From: Pseudogemmobacter hezensis
GTDB taxonomy: Bacteria; Pseudomonadota; Alphaproteobacteria; Rhodobacterales; Rhodobacteraceae
Assembly (NCBI RefSeq): GCF_013155295.1
Contig: NZ_JABJXT010000004.1
Span: forward strand, 124,001-188,000
Direction: 5' to 3'
Length of the DNA stretch: 64,000 bases
The number at the start of each line of letters is the position of its first letter. Within the stretch, counting starts at the first letter, position 1. The notes beneath the pieces are model-generated. The model was not told the DNA's origin and did no database searches. It saw only the letters and a program-made list of their open reading frames with translations. Below, in pieces: positions 1-9,041 of this stretch. A program made the position numbers and the translations under genes.

Positions 1-87
1 CGGCAAGAGAACAGCCGCATGCTTTCGGGCAAGAGAAGGATTTTGCCCCTGATCGCCGAAACCCGGCGCGACTGCCCGCAGAAATCA

Positions 88-119
88 CCAGGGCGGCCTG
101 TAAAAATCAGGCCTCCTGG
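88..119. terminator. Imperfect hairpin downstream of davB
   Basis: Arms at 88-100 and 108-119 pair with a one-base bulge around an A/T-rich loop. It lies just past the stop of the leftward davB gene, so it may end that transcript, but there is no clear T tract. The rest of positions 1-155 shows no gene that I can support. Confidence 0.35.
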
Positions 120-155
120 CGAATTACAGGCATTTCCCCGGTCTTTTCTTCGGGC

Positions 156-1814
156 TCAGGCCTCTTTGTCCAGCGCCAGCGGCCCCAGCTCTGCCCAAAG
201 ATCGCCAGGCCCGGGATTGGCCGGATCCGAGCGCCCGCCCAGATGCGTCATGATCCCCCAGACCGCATTCAGCGCGGTCTGCACCGCGCCCTCGACCCAG
301 GCGGGCGTCCAGCTGATGCCATCGCCGGCCAGGAAGATGCCGCGCTGATCTGCGGGCATCTCGGCTTGCATGAAATGCCCATACATCCGCAGGTTATAGC
401 GGTAATGGCCGGGCAGGGCGCCTTTGAATGCGCCCAGGAAATTATCGTCCGCCTCCCAGCTGACGCAGATCGGATTGCCCCGGATATGGCTGCGGATATC
501 GACGCCGGGATAGATCCGCTCCAGCGCGGCCAGCGCCAGCTCGACCCGCTTTTCGGGGCCATAGGGCAGCACTTTCAGCGCATCCGTCATCCAGCTGTAG
601 GACAGGCAGATGACGGCGGGTTTGTCGGGGCCATTGTCGAAGAAATAGGTGCCGCGCGTGTTGCGATCTGTCAGCGTCATCGACAAAAGCGGGCGGCCAT
701 CGGCCCCCTGGTCTTTCCAGAACGGGCGATCCACCATCACAAAGGTTTTCGCCGCCTGCATATAGCGGGTGCGGTCCAGCGCCATCCACAGTTTCTGGTC
801 AAACAGCGCCTCATTCACCGCGACAGAGGTGGTCAGAAGATGGCTTTGGCAGGTGACCAGCACCGCCGCATAATCCCGCGCCACGCCCCAGAGATCGGTG
901 ACAGTAAAACCGCCCTGCGCATTTCGCGCGATCTTTGTCGCCCGCCCCAGCGTCGCGCCGCCGTTCAGATCGGCAAGCGTCGTGCCCTTTGGCCAATGCG
1001 CGCCTGCGCCCGGATGCCGCCAGAGGCGGTGCAGCACCCCCTCGACGCCCCCGACGATATAGCGCTGGTGGTCGTCCAGCTCCAAAAGGTTGACGCGCAG
1101 GATCTCAAGCATCGAATTGGGGAAATCGCTGTCCCAGCCGCCGGTGCCGAACCCCACCTGGCCAAAGACCTCACGGTGGCGAAAGCCAAGCGCCTGGAAG
1201 GCCTTTGATGAGGTGACGAAATCGTAAAACGTCCGCTCATCCCATTTGGCGATCAGCGGATCCCAAAGCGCCTTTAGCCGCCTGGCGTCACGGTCGCGCA
1301 GGGCCTGGGTCAGGGCGGCAAAATCGGTATGTTCCTCAAGTGCGGCGCGGTAAGCGGCGGCGACCTCATGGTAAAGCTGCGGCAGATCCTCCAGGGTGCG
1401 GGCGAAAGAGGTCTCACCCTCGAGATCGATCACGGTCGAGCCTGCGGCCTCGGTCAGCGGGTTGGGGAAGGGGCGGCTTTCCAGCCCCAGCAGGTCGACA
1501 TAATGGTAAAAGCCGCGCGAAGAGACCGGAAAGCGCATGCCGCCCAGCTCTGCGATCACGTCCTCGGTGCCCTCAAACAGCTCTGAGCGCAGGCGGCCAC
1601 CGAATTTGCCGGATTCGTAGATCTCGGGGCGCAGGCCAAGGCGCATCATCTCATATCCGGCGATGATCCCGGCCGCGCCCGCCCCGATCACCGCGACCCT
1701 TTCGCCATGCCGCGCCGCCGGAATGGTGCCCAGGCCCGCCGGATGCTGCAGCCAGTCATCATAGGCAAAGGGGAAATCCGGGCCAAAGGCGGTGACGGGT
1801 TTGACAGGGGTCAT
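156..1814 (-). CDS. davB: L-lysine 2-monooxygenase (flavin amine oxidase family)
   Basis: A 552-residue flavoprotein that likely converts L-lysine with O2 to 5-aminovaleramide and CO2, the first step of the aminovalerate route. The N-terminal dinucleotide-binding motif GAGAAG is at residues 44-49, followed by an acidic residue at the end of the second strand and a GGRLRS motif. The start (FGPDFPFAYDDW, HPAGLG) and the end (WVEGAVQTALNAVWG, NPGPGD) strongly resemble Pseudomonas putida DavB as I remember it, and much less the plant-pathogen tryptophan monooxygenase IaaM. It is divergent from an amidase that fits the next step. A related monooxygenase acting on tryptophan or phenylalanine cannot be excluded from sequence alone. 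Confidence 0.82.
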   Translation of the reverse strand: MTPVKPVTAFGPDFPFAYDDWLQHPAGLGTIPAARHGERVAVIGAGAAGIIAGYEMMRLGLRPEIYESGKFGGRLRSELFEGTEDVIAELGGMRFPVSSRGFYHYVDLLGLESRPFPNPLTEAAGSTVIDLEGETSFARTLEDLPQLYHEVAAAYRAALEEHTDFAALTQALRDRDARRLKALWDPLIAKWDERTFYDFVTSSKAFQALGFRHREVFGQVGFGTGGWDSDFPNSMLEILRVNLLELDDHQRYIVGGVEGVLHRLWRHPGAGAHWPKGTTLADLNGGATLGRATKIARNAQGGFTVTDLWGVARDYAAVLVTCQSHLLTTSVAVNEALFDQKLWMALDRTRYMQAAKTFVMVDRPFWKDQGADGRPLLSMTLTDRNTRGTYFFDNGPDKPAVICLSYSWMTDALKVLPYGPEKRVELALAALERIYPGVDIRSHIRGNPICVSWEADDNFLGAFKGALPGHYRYNLRMYGHFMQAEMPADQRGIFLAGDGISWTPAWVEGAVQTALNAVWGIMTHLGGRSDPANPGPGDLWAELGPLALDKEA

Positions 1815-1899
1815 ATGGCAAAGGCTTTCGCGCTGGTGAATTGCGGATCGTGGCAGGATAGGGCAGTTTCATCGCAACATTAGCGTGCAGGAGGTTCAG

Positions 1900-2691
1900 A
1901 TGAAGGTGGCACTCTGGCAGGCAAGCCCCACGAATGGCGAAATAGAGACAGTATTTTCGGCAATTTGTCAGCAGTTGACCGCGGCGGCGGCTGCCGGGGC
2001 GCGGCTTTTGCTGGTGCCAGAGCTGATCCTGCCCGGCTACAACCGCCCCGATCTGCATGCAAAACTGGCGCAGCCGCTGGATGGGCCCTGGATCACCCGG
2101 CTGCGCGAAATGGCCGCGCGGCTGGATTGCGGGATCTGCCTTGGCTGGGCGGAATGTGACGGCGATCGGGTCTATAACGCCGCCACCACCATCGGCCCTG
2201 ACGGGGCGGTGCTGGCGCATTACCGCAAGATCCAGCTTTACGGTGGGGTTGAAAAGTCCAGCTTTATCCCCGGTGACCAGCTTTGCCCGATCTTCACGCT
2301 TGAGGGGCGGAAGATGGCGATGCTGATCTGCTATGATATTGAGTTTCCAGCGCATTCCGCAGCCCTTGCCCGCGCCGGGGCCGGGCTGATCCTGGTGCCC
2401 ACCGCCAATCCGGCGGGGTTCGAGCATGTGCAGCGCCTGCTGGTGCCCGCCCGCGCCCATGAGGGCAACTGCACCATCGCCTATGCCAATCTTGTTGGCC
2501 CTGAGGGTGATCTGATCTTCGGCGGCCTTTCCGTGATTGCCGGGCCTGACGGGCAGCCGCTGGCCATGGCGGGCCCGCGCGGCGAGGCGCTTTTGATCGT
2601 CGATCTGGCGGCCTCAGATGCGGTGCCCGAAGGTCTGCGATCCGCGCAGGAGCGCGACTATCGGCCCGCAGGCTTGCCCCCGCCTGGCTGA
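1900..2691 (+). CDS. davA: 5-aminovaleramide amidohydrolase-like carbon-nitrogen hydrolase
   Basis: A 263-residue nitrilase-superfamily amidase. The catalytic triad is visible as Glu41 (VPELILPGY), Lys110 (HYRKIQL) and Cys144 (LICYDIEFP). With the divergent monooxygenase it probably hydrolyses 5-aminovaleramide to 5-aminovalerate and ammonia. The start at 1900 is chosen because AGGAGG at 1889-1894 sits 5 bases upstream; a GTG at 1885 would overlap that ribosome site. It ends close to the convergent AraC gene. No davT/davD genes for the later steps lie in the window. If the partner oxidised tryptophan this enzyme would be an indoleacetamide hydrolase, which I consider less likely. Confidence 0.75.
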   Translation: MKVALWQASPTNGEIETVFSAICQQLTAAAAAGARLLLVPELILPGYNRPDLHAKLAQPLDGPWITRLREMAARLDCGICLGWAECDGDRVYNAATTIGPDGAVLAHYRKIQLYGGVEKSSFIPGDQLCPIFTLEGRKMAMLICYDIEFPAHSAALARAGAGLILVPTANPAGFEHVQRLLVPARAHEGNCTIAYANLVGPEGDLIFGGLSVIAGPDGQPLAMAGPRGEALLIVDLAASDAVPEGLRSAQERDYRPAGLPPPG

Positions 2692-2710
2692 CGGCGGCAG
2701 GGCAGGGCCG

Positions 2711-3718
2711 CTATTCATCCGCAAGACAAGAGCGTGCGGTCTGGCTGGGCGTTTCGTGCCACTGGGCCGCATAGGCGCGTGAGAAATAATTCGGATCCCG
2801 AAAACCGCAGCGCCAGGCGATCTCGGCGATGCGGGTCGGGCCGCTGGCCGAGATCAGCATCTCTTGCGCCACCTGCAACCGGCGCAGCAGCAGATATTCC
2901 CGAAAGCTGGTGCCATTCTCGCGCAACAGCCGCTGCAGATTGCGCGGATGCAGATCCATCGACATGGCAATCTCGCCCAGGGTCAGCCCGGCGCGGCCAA
3001 GACTGGCATTGATCAGGAATTTGAACCGCTCGAACAGGCTTAGCGGGCTGGCGACGGTGCCGCTGTTCAGATCCCCCGCGACATGGTTAAGCGTCAGCAG
3101 GAACTGCTGTTTCAGCTGAGCCAGACGCCCGGGCGGATGCGGCGCACAGCGCAGAAGATAGCCCGCAAGAAACGCCAGATGATGGCCCGAGGGCACATTG
3201 GCCGCCAGCAGGGTAAAACCCTCAAAATGCACGGGCGGATTGTGGATCAGCGCCAGATCGCAGCGCCCGCCATGGGGCAGCGACAGTGTGACCGCCCGCT
3301 GCAGCGGCAAAAGCGCGATCTGCCCGGCAGGCAGATCGGTCAGCACATCGTCGCCCATGTCCAGATGCCCGCCCCGGATCATCCGCAGCAATATCAGCGC
3401 CGCGCCCGGCTGCAATTGCGGTCGCAGATCCGGCTGCGGTGCCAGCCGCCAGCCGATGCGGCCCGGCCCCAGATCCAGCGTCGAAAGCAACATATCGCCC
3501 ATCTCCAGCGCGAGAAACTGGCCCTCGCTGTCCTGGCTTTTATGGCCTGTGCTTTCATGCTCCAGGTCTGCCACCGTGATCAGCCGCCCCCAAAGCCGCG
3601 CGGCCAGCTGGCGGGCCTGCCGCAGGCGGGCGCGGGCGAAATTGCGCCGCGTCAGCCGCTCGGTCTCCCAGGGCGGCGGGGTGTCGGTCTGTCGTGTTTG
3701 TCCAGAAGGATGGTGCAT
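2711..3718 (-). CDS. AraC-family regulator of siderophore uptake
   Basis: About 335 residues. The C-terminal 100 residues form the two helix-turn-helix motifs of the AraC family (TLGEIAMSMDLHPRNLQRLL and RIAEIAWRCGFRDPNYFSRAY). The N-terminal part is a divergent ligand-sensing region. It is transcribed away from a TonB-dependent receptor, the arrangement of PchR-type activators that sense a ferric siderophore and switch on its receptor. ATG at 3718 is preferred over an upstream TTG at 3757 because GGAG lies just before it, though closely spaced. The inducer is unknown. Confidence 0.8.
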   Translation of the reverse strand: MHHPSGQTRQTDTPPPWETERLTRRNFARARLRQARQLAARLWGRLITVADLEHESTGHKSQDSEGQFLALEMGDMLLSTLDLGPGRIGWRLAPQPDLRPQLQPGAALILLRMIRGGHLDMGDDVLTDLPAGQIALLPLQRAVTLSLPHGGRCDLALIHNPPVHFEGFTLLAANVPSGHHLAFLAGYLLRCAPHPPGRLAQLKQQFLLTLNHVAGDLNSGTVASPLSLFERFKFLINASLGRAGLTLGEIAMSMDLHPRNLQRLLRENGTSFREYLLLRRLQVAQEMLISASGPTRIAEIAWRCGFRDPNYFSRAYAAQWHETPSQTARSCLADE

Positions 3719-3829
3719 GGCTCCAGAGGATAACAGCAGCGCGGGGCGGATAACCAACTATTTTTATCAGCAAAGTTGAATTGCCGATCTGGCTCCCGAA
3801 TCTGGCCCCCCGAAGCGAATGGAATCCCG

Positions 3830-6076
3830 ATGTCAAAACCGCATGTCTTTGTTGCACGCAAATGGGCGCTGGCTGTGCTTTTGTCCGGCACTGCGCTGGT
3901 CACTGGCCTGGCCCGCCCCGCTTTCGCCGAAGAGGAGGAGCAGCCCACCCCGCTGGGCACCCTGATTCTGACCGCCAACCGCGCCGAGCGCCCCGTCTCG
4001 GCGGTGCCGGGCGCGGTGCAGGTGATCGATGAGGGCCAGATCGCCGACCAGCTGGCGCAAAGCAATGATGCGACCACGCTGCTGGCGCGTCTGGTGCCGG
4101 GCTTTACCTTCTCGAACCAGACGCTTTCGGGGGCCTCGGAAAGCTTTCGCGGCCGTGGCGTGCTGATCATGGTCGATGGTGTGCCGCGCAATACGCCGCT
4201 GCGCGATGCCTCGCGCACGCTGTCGCTGATCGACCTTTCCACCGTGGCGCGGGTTGAGGTGATCGGCGGGGCCTCGTCGCTTTATGGGGCGGGCGGCACC
4301 GGGGGGGTGGTGAATTTCATCACCAAAAGCGGGGCTGATGCCGATGCCGCGCCGCGCATCACCATGGAGACAAAGCTGCGCGCCTTTACCGCGGATATCG
4401 GTGCCTCGGTCGCGCCGGAACTGTCGCTGGGGGTGACGCAAAAGCCCGGCGCCTTTGACTATGCCATTGGTCTGAGTGTGAAAAAGACCCGCGAAACCTT
4501 TGACGGGCGTGGCAATCTGCTGTCGTCAGATCCGATGCTGGGGCAGGGCGGCGGCGATCATACCCAGGCGCTGAATGGCACGCTCCGCCTGGGCTATGAC
4601 ATCGACGAGGGCAGGCGGGTCGAGCTGTCTTTCGAAAAGGTCGATCTTGAGCAAAAGCCGAAATATTTCACCAATTACCTGTCGGACCCGGTCTCGCCCA
4701 ATCTGGCCGCGCCCTATTACGGCCTGCCCGTGGCCGAGGAGTCCAGCTATCTGACCCTCTCTTACAGCGATGAGAATTTCGCGCTTGGCAAGCTGCGGGT
4801 CAGCCTGTCACGCAATGATGTGACAAAGCGCTTTGCCTTCAACGTCTTTGACCCGCTGGTCAATTCCATCGTCTATTACAGCGGCGATCCGGCCAATCCG
4901 ACCGCCGATTTCAACCAGTCAGAGCTGGACAGCCTGCGCGATACGCTGACGGTCAGCATCGACAGCCCGCTGACGATCCTTGGCCGCGATGCCAGCCTCA
5001 GCTGGGGGATCGAGGCGGGGCGCGACCAGACCTCGCAGGTGGGGATCAATGGGGCGGCGATCTCAACCCCGCTGGATAACCGCTGGCGCTCGGCCTATGC
5101 GCAGCTGAACCTGGATGTGAATGACACGCTCAGCCTGTCGGGCGGGCTGCGCTATGACCATTTCGATCTGCAGGTGGGCAGCTTTACCCGCCCGACCGTT
5201 TATTATGTCGGCTATGTGCTGCCGGCGATCAGCGTGACGGGGGGCGATTTCACCTTTGAGGAGATCACCGGAAACCTTGGTTTCACCTATGATCTGGCGG
5301 CGCAGACCCAGGTGTTCGGCGGCTGGTCGCAGGGCTATTCGCTGACCGATATCGGCAGCTTTACCCGCCGCGCCGGGCTGAACTCGGCCGCAGAGGCCTG
5401 CGCGGCCTATGGCACTTCGGTGCCGATCGTCGCCTATCTTTACGGCTGCACCCTGCCGGGATCGGGCACGCTGTCCTATGCCGAGATCGGCCCCAAAGCC
5501 CAGGTCGTCGACACATGGGAGCTGGGCCTGCGCCATGAAGGGGATCGCTGGGGCGGCCAGGTCTCGGCCTTCTATTCCACCTCGGATGAGGGGGTGAATT
5601 TCGATCCCACCACCAACCGCGTCCGCCAGAGCCGTGAGGAAATCTGGGGCATCGAGGCCCAGGGGAATGTGGCGCTCTCAGACAGCACAGTGCTGGATGG
5701 GATGATCGCCTTCCGCGAGGGGCGGGTCGACAGCAATGGCGACGGGCGGGTGGATGCCTGGCTGGGCAACAACCGCATCGCCTCGCCCCTGCGGGTGCGG
5801 CTGGGGGTCAGCCATGAGTTCGCCAATGGGCTGATGCTGCGCGGTGAGGCGCTGCATCTGTCGGGCCGCGACAAGGTGCCAAATGAGGTAAAGCTGGACG
5901 GGGTGACGCTGGTCAATGCCTCGATGGCCATGCCTCTGGGCGCGGGAATGGTCTCGCTTTCGGTCGAGAACCTGCTTGATCGCGGCTATGTGAACCCGAC
6001 CGCCACCGCCACCCGCAACACCCATGCGATGGGCTGGGGGCGCACGGTCACCATCGGCTACAACCTGACCTTCTGA
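3830..6076 (+). CDS. TonB-dependent siderophore receptor
   Basis: About 748 residues; an outer-membrane gated channel for a ferric siderophore. It has a signal peptide (AVLLSGTALVTGLARPAFA) ending near residue 33, then a plug domain with the segments PGAVQVID, GVLIMVDGVPRN and a GASSLYGAGGTGGVVNFITK stretch, then a long beta-barrel ending in phenylalanine (GYNLTF) as expected for outer-membrane insertion. An in-frame ATG at 3776 gives an 18-residue extension with no signal character, so 3830 is chosen. It heads a likely operon with the next two genes. The cognate siderophore cannot be read from sequence. Confidence 0.88.
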   Translation: MSKPHVFVARKWALAVLLSGTALVTGLARPAFAEEEEQPTPLGTLILTANRAERPVSAVPGAVQVIDEGQIADQLAQSNDATTLLARLVPGFTFSNQTLSGASESFRGRGVLIMVDGVPRNTPLRDASRTLSLIDLSTVARVEVIGGASSLYGAGGTGGVVNFITKSGADADAAPRITMETKLRAFTADIGASVAPELSLGVTQKPGAFDYAIGLSVKKTRETFDGRGNLLSSDPMLGQGGGDHTQALNGTLRLGYDIDEGRRVELSFEKVDLEQKPKYFTNYLSDPVSPNLAAPYYGLPVAEESSYLTLSYSDENFALGKLRVSLSRNDVTKRFAFNVFDPLVNSIVYYSGDPANPTADFNQSELDSLRDTLTVSIDSPLTILGRDASLSWGIEAGRDQTSQVGINGAAISTPLDNRWRSAYAQLNLDVNDTLSLSGGLRYDHFDLQVGSFTRPTVYYVGYVLPAISVTGGDFTFEEITGNLGFTYDLAAQTQVFGGWSQGYSLTDIGSFTRRAGLNSAAEACAAYGTSVPIVAYLYGCTLPGSGTLSYAEIGPKAQVVDTWELGLRHEGDRWGGQVSAFYSTSDEGVNFDPTTNRVRQSREEIWGIEAQGNVALSDSTVLDGMIAFREGRVDSNGDGRVDAWLGNNRIASPLRVRLGVSHEFANGLMLRGEALHLSGRDKVPNEVKLDGVTLVNASMAMPLGAGMVSLSVENLLDRGYVNPTATATRNTHAMGWGRTVTIGYNLTF

Positions 6077-6082
6077 CCCCCG

Positions 6083-6481
6083 ATGATCCACTTCGGCCGC
6101 CACGCGGCGCGGCCAGGGCAAACCGCCCTGGCCCTGCGCTTCCAGCCACCCCAGGACCCCGCAGACAGCGCCGCCTATCTGGCGCTGTTTGAGGTGCTGG
6201 CCCGCCACCCTTGCCCTTTCGTGCTTTATTCCGATCTGCGCGGCTTCCGGCTTGATCACGCCGAAGAGGTCGCCCAGAATCAGATCGCCAGAGCCACCCG
6301 GGCCGCCATTTCCCGCCAGATCCGCGGCATGGTGCTGTTCAGCCCCGGCCCCAGCGAGAAAAAGCGCGCCGCCTTTTCGAAATTCTGGTCGATCCCTGTC
6401 GAGGTTTATGATGACGCAGAACGTGCCGGGGCCGCCTTCCTCGCCCTTCATGACCGGATCTTCGCAGGGGGCGGTGACTGA
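6083..6481 (+). CDS. Small unknown protein between receptor and permease
   Basis: A 132-residue soluble protein that I do not recognise. No signal peptide or membrane segment is visible. It alternates predicted strand and helix (FVLYSDLRGF, QIRGMVLFSPGP, IPVEVYDDAERAGAAFL), suggesting a small alpha/beta fold, perhaps STAS-like. It starts 6 bases after the receptor stop and its stop overlaps the permease start, so it is translationally linked to siderophore uptake. The position resembles small proteins such as FptB in the Pseudomonas pyochelin-uptake operon, but I cannot claim homology. Confidence 0.7.
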   Translation: MIHFGRHAARPGQTALALRFQPPQDPADSAAYLALFEVLARHPCPFVLYSDLRGFRLDHAEEVAQNQIARATRAAISRQIRGMVLFSPGPSEKKRAAFSKFWSIPVEVYDDAERAGAAFLALHDRIFAGGGD

Positions 6482-7700
6482 CAGCCCCCTCAGCGCGGCC
6501 AGCCGCCCGCGCCGCTATGGGGTGCTGGCGATGCTTTATCTGGCGCAGGGCGTGCCCTCTTATGTGCTGGCCGCCGCCGTGCCGCCGATCCTGCGCGAGC
6601 AGGGGGTCTCAAAGACTACGATCGGCTTTCTGGCGCTTTTGCTGCTGCCGCTGGCGCTGAAATTCCTCTGGGCGCCCTGGATCGACCGGCTGCGCTCGCT
6701 GCCCATCGGGCCGCGCCGGGCCTGGATCCTGCCGATGCAGTTGGGCACGGCGCTGGCGGTTTTCGCCCTGGCGCTGATCGAGCCGACCGATATTGCCGCG
6801 CTGGCGGTGATCGGGCTGGCGCTGGTTTTGCTGACCTCGACGCAGGATATTGCCACCGATGGCTATGCGGTGCTGACGCTTGCGCCCGAGGAACGGGCCA
6901 GCGGCAATGCGATCCAGGGCGGCGCGGTGGCGCTGTCGGTTATTATCGGCGGCACGCTGACGCTGGTGCTGTATCACCGGATCGGCTGGCAGGCGACGAT
7001 GGTGATCATGGGCTGCATCACGCTTTTGCCGCTGCTGGTCCTGCCCATGATGCATGAGGATCAGGCCCGGCCCGCGCCGAAAAACCGCCCCTCGATCCGT
7101 GCGTTTCTCGCCCGGCCAGAGGCGGTCAGCGTGCTGGCGCTGGCGCTGTTTTACCGCGCCTCCGAGGGCCTGGTGAAGTCGATGGAGGGGCCCTATCTCG
7201 TCGATGCCGGGATGCCTTTGGACTGGATCGGCTATCTCTCGGGCGCGGGGGCGGCGACGGTGGGGCTGGGCGGCTCGTTTCTGGCGGCGATCAGTGTGCG
7301 CGGGCGTGGGGCGCATCAGACGCTGATCTGGCTGGGCAGCCTGCGCAGCCTGTGTTTTGCGATCTTTGCGCTGCATGCCTTCGGCGTGATGGGTGGGCTG
7401 TGGCCGGTGGCGGCGGCGGCGGTTTTCCAGACGCTGATCCGCTATATGGAGATCGTCGCGCTTTACTCGCTTTTCATGCAGGTCAGCTCATCCGAGCAGC
7501 CGGGCACCGATTTCACCCTGCTGGCCTGCGCGCAGATGGTGGTCTATCAGTTTGGCGGCATGGCCTCGGGGGTGATTGCCGACCGGATCGGCTATGGCGG
7601 GCTGTTTCTGATTGCCACGCTGATTTCGGTGGTGGCGACCAGGGCGACACGGGCCCATGCAGGCCGCCACCAGCGGCTGTTAAACCGGGCCGGGGTTTAG
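6474..7700 (+). CDS. RhtX/FptX-type siderophore permease (MFS)
   Basis: About 408 residues with roughly 12 hydrophobic segments. The start (YGVLAMLYLAQGVPSYVL) and a segment LLPLALKFLWAPWIDR are typical of the AmpG-like RhtX/FptX single-component permeases that move ferric siderophores across the inner membrane. The GTG at 6474 is chosen because a purine-rich GCAGGGGG precedes it and it overlaps the upstream stop; an ATG at 6408 would overlap the previous gene by 74 bases. Together with the receptor it provides an import route that needs no ABC transporter. Confidence 0.82.
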   Translation: MTDSPLSAASRPRRYGVLAMLYLAQGVPSYVLAAAVPPILREQGVSKTTIGFLALLLLPLALKFLWAPWIDRLRSLPIGPRRAWILPMQLGTALAVFALALIEPTDIAALAVIGLALVLLTSTQDIATDGYAVLTLAPEERASGNAIQGGAVALSVIIGGTLTLVLYHRIGWQATMVIMGCITLLPLLVLPMMHEDQARPAPKNRPSIRAFLARPEAVSVLALALFYRASEGLVKSMEGPYLVDAGMPLDWIGYLSGAGAATVGLGGSFLAAISVRGRGAHQTLIWLGSLRSLCFAIFALHAFGVMGGLWPVAAAAVFQTLIRYMEIVALYSLFMQVSSSEQPGTDFTLLACAQMVVYQFGGMASGVIADRIGYGGLFLIATLISVVATRATRAHAGRHQRLLNRAGV

Positions 7701-7728
7701 CGCCGCCCGGCCCGGATCAGAGGGGCGA

Positions 7729-8826
7729 TCAGAGGGGCAGCTTTGCCAGATCAAGGCGCAAAACCGCATCGGGCTTGCCCTCAACCCAGGTCGGGTTCTG
7801 CTTGTTGAAGGGCATTTTCACCGTGACAAACAGCAGCTGGCCATCGGCGGACAGCTCCAGGCTGTTGGGGTGGGGCGGCAGGTCCAGCTGCGCTTTGATC
7901 GCATAGCTTTGCGCATCGATCACCGCCAGGCCGCCTGTGCCCATCGGCTCGGCATGCGAGGCCCCGCGCCAGCTGACGTAAATCTCGGCCCGTGCCGGAT
8001 TATAGCAGACATCCAGCGCCCCGAGGCCGATATCCACCCGCGCCAGCTGATCGCCACTGGCCGCGTCAAAGGCATAAAGCGCCCCGGTTTTGGAATCGCT
8101 GGCGAAAAGGCGTTGGCCCGGCTGATCCAGCACGAGGTTCAGGAAGAAATGCTGCGAGGTCTCTGGCGCGTCCTCGGCGCTTTCGCCGGTCGAAATCGCC
8201 CCCAGCCGCGCCCCGTCCGGGGACAGCACCAGGATCTCTTCGCGCCCGCTGCCGCTGACGTAAAGCCGCCCGGCCTGGGCATCAAAGGCTGCCCCCGTCG
8301 TCCAGAGCCCGGCCGGAACGCTGTGCAAAAGCCGCAGCTCTTTGGTGTCGATGATCCAGACCAGGCTTTGCGGATTGCCGGGGCTGGTGACAAAGGCCAG
8401 CCCCCGCGCCGGATCCAGCCGGATCATCCGCGTGTGCTGCATATAGTTCTTCTCGCCCGCCTTCTGGCCCAGCTGGATCATGCCCAGCACATCGCCCTGA
8501 CGCGCGTCCAGCACCGTCAGCGAGCCATCCATCGTATTGCCGACGTAAAGCCGCCCGGCCGCGCGGTCCAGCGTCAGGGCAAAGGGCCGCCGATCCAGCC
8601 GGAACTGGCGCAGCGGGCTGAGATCATCGGCCTTCAGCACATGGACAAAGCCCTCTGTGCCCGCCTCAAAGGAAGGGGCCGAGGCCACGAAGACCAGGCC
8701 CTCTTCGGCCCAGTGCACCAGCTCATAGGCGCCGGGGATGCTGTCTGTGCGGATCAGGGCGGCGCCGATTTCGGCGGATGTCAGGGGTGCGGGTTGGGAT
8801 GCGGGGGTGGTCATGGGGGTGGTCAT
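7729..8826 (-). CDS. YncE-like beta-propeller protein
   Basis: 365 residues with repeated propeller blades carrying motifs such as GRLYVGNTMDGSLTVLD, GLAFVTSPGN, GRLYVSGSGREEILVL and LFASDSKTGALYAFD. This is the YVTN/YncE family. Members are often periplasmic or linked to metal or iron limitation, but no signal peptide is visible here. It is convergent with the siderophore permease, so a role in iron uptake is only a guess. The start carries a perfect 12-bp duplication giving MTTPMTTP; AGGAGG 7 bases before 8826 favours the outer ATG. Confidence 0.72.
   Translation of the reverse strand: MTTPMTTPASQPAPLTSAEIGAALIRTDSIPGAYELVHWAEEGLVFVASAPSFEAGTEGFVHVLKADDLSPLRQFRLDRRPFALTLDRAAGRLYVGNTMDGSLTVLDARQGDVLGMIQLGQKAGEKNYMQHTRMIRLDPARGLAFVTSPGNPQSLVWIIDTKELRLLHSVPAGLWTTGAAFDAQAGRLYVSGSGREEILVLSPDGARLGAISTGESAEDAPETSQHFFLNLVLDQPGQRLFASDSKTGALYAFDAASGDQLARVDIGLGALDVCYNPARAEIYVSWRGASHAEPMGTGGLAVIDAQSYAIKAQLDLPPHPNSLELSADGQLLFVTVKMPFNKQNPTWVEGKPDAVLRLDLAKLPL
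8803..8826. repeat. Two 12-bp tandem units at the start of the YncE-like gene
   Basis: GGGGGTGGTCAT occurs twice without a gap (8803-8814, 8815-8826). On the coding strand each unit holds an ATG, so copy-number change would keep the frame but add or remove a start codon and move the ribosome site relative to the ATG. Confidence 0.9.
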
Positions 8827-8902
8827 GGACGGGCCTCCTGCGCCGGGGGCGCTGTCAGAACGGGGGATCGTGTGGCGAGGATTGGCTGGTCCCTGCTTTG
8901 CA

Positions 8903-8929
8903 CAAAAAAGGGCGGCTTGCCAGCCGCCC
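8903..8929 (-). terminator. Intrinsic terminator
   Basis: An 8-bp perfect stem (GGGCGGCT at 8910-8917, AGCCGCCC at 8922-8929) with a 4-base loop is followed, reading leftward, by six T residues (8903-8908). It lies about 110 bases past the stop of the leftward antiporter gene and would end that transcript before the YncE-like gene. Confidence 0.8.
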
Positions 8930-8933
8930 CGGA

Positions 8934-8961
8934 TGTCATTCCGCCAGTGTCATTCCGCCAG
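8934..8961. repeat. Two 14-bp tandem units
   Basis: TGTCATTCCGCCAG occurs twice in a row between the antiporter stop and its terminator, followed by a partial third TGTC. It is noncoding and its role is unknown. Confidence 0.85.
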
Positions 8962-9041
8962 TGTCGGCCTTCAGGTGGCAGCCCGCCCGTTGACGCCCAC
9001 CTGTGGCCGCCCTCCAGCGGCTGCGGATAAGTGGCTGCGGA

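Noticed and set aside
243-1208. Long open frames opposite real genes, for example on the plus strand here and at 46231-48360
   Set aside because: High G/C content leaves antisense frames open by chance; these translations are rich in Arg, His and Pro and match no family, while the opposite strand holds clear enzymes.
156-1814. Tryptophan 2-monooxygenase IaaM
   Set aside because: N- and C-terminal segments match the DavB pattern closely and IaaM poorly, as far as memory allows; kept only as an alternative.
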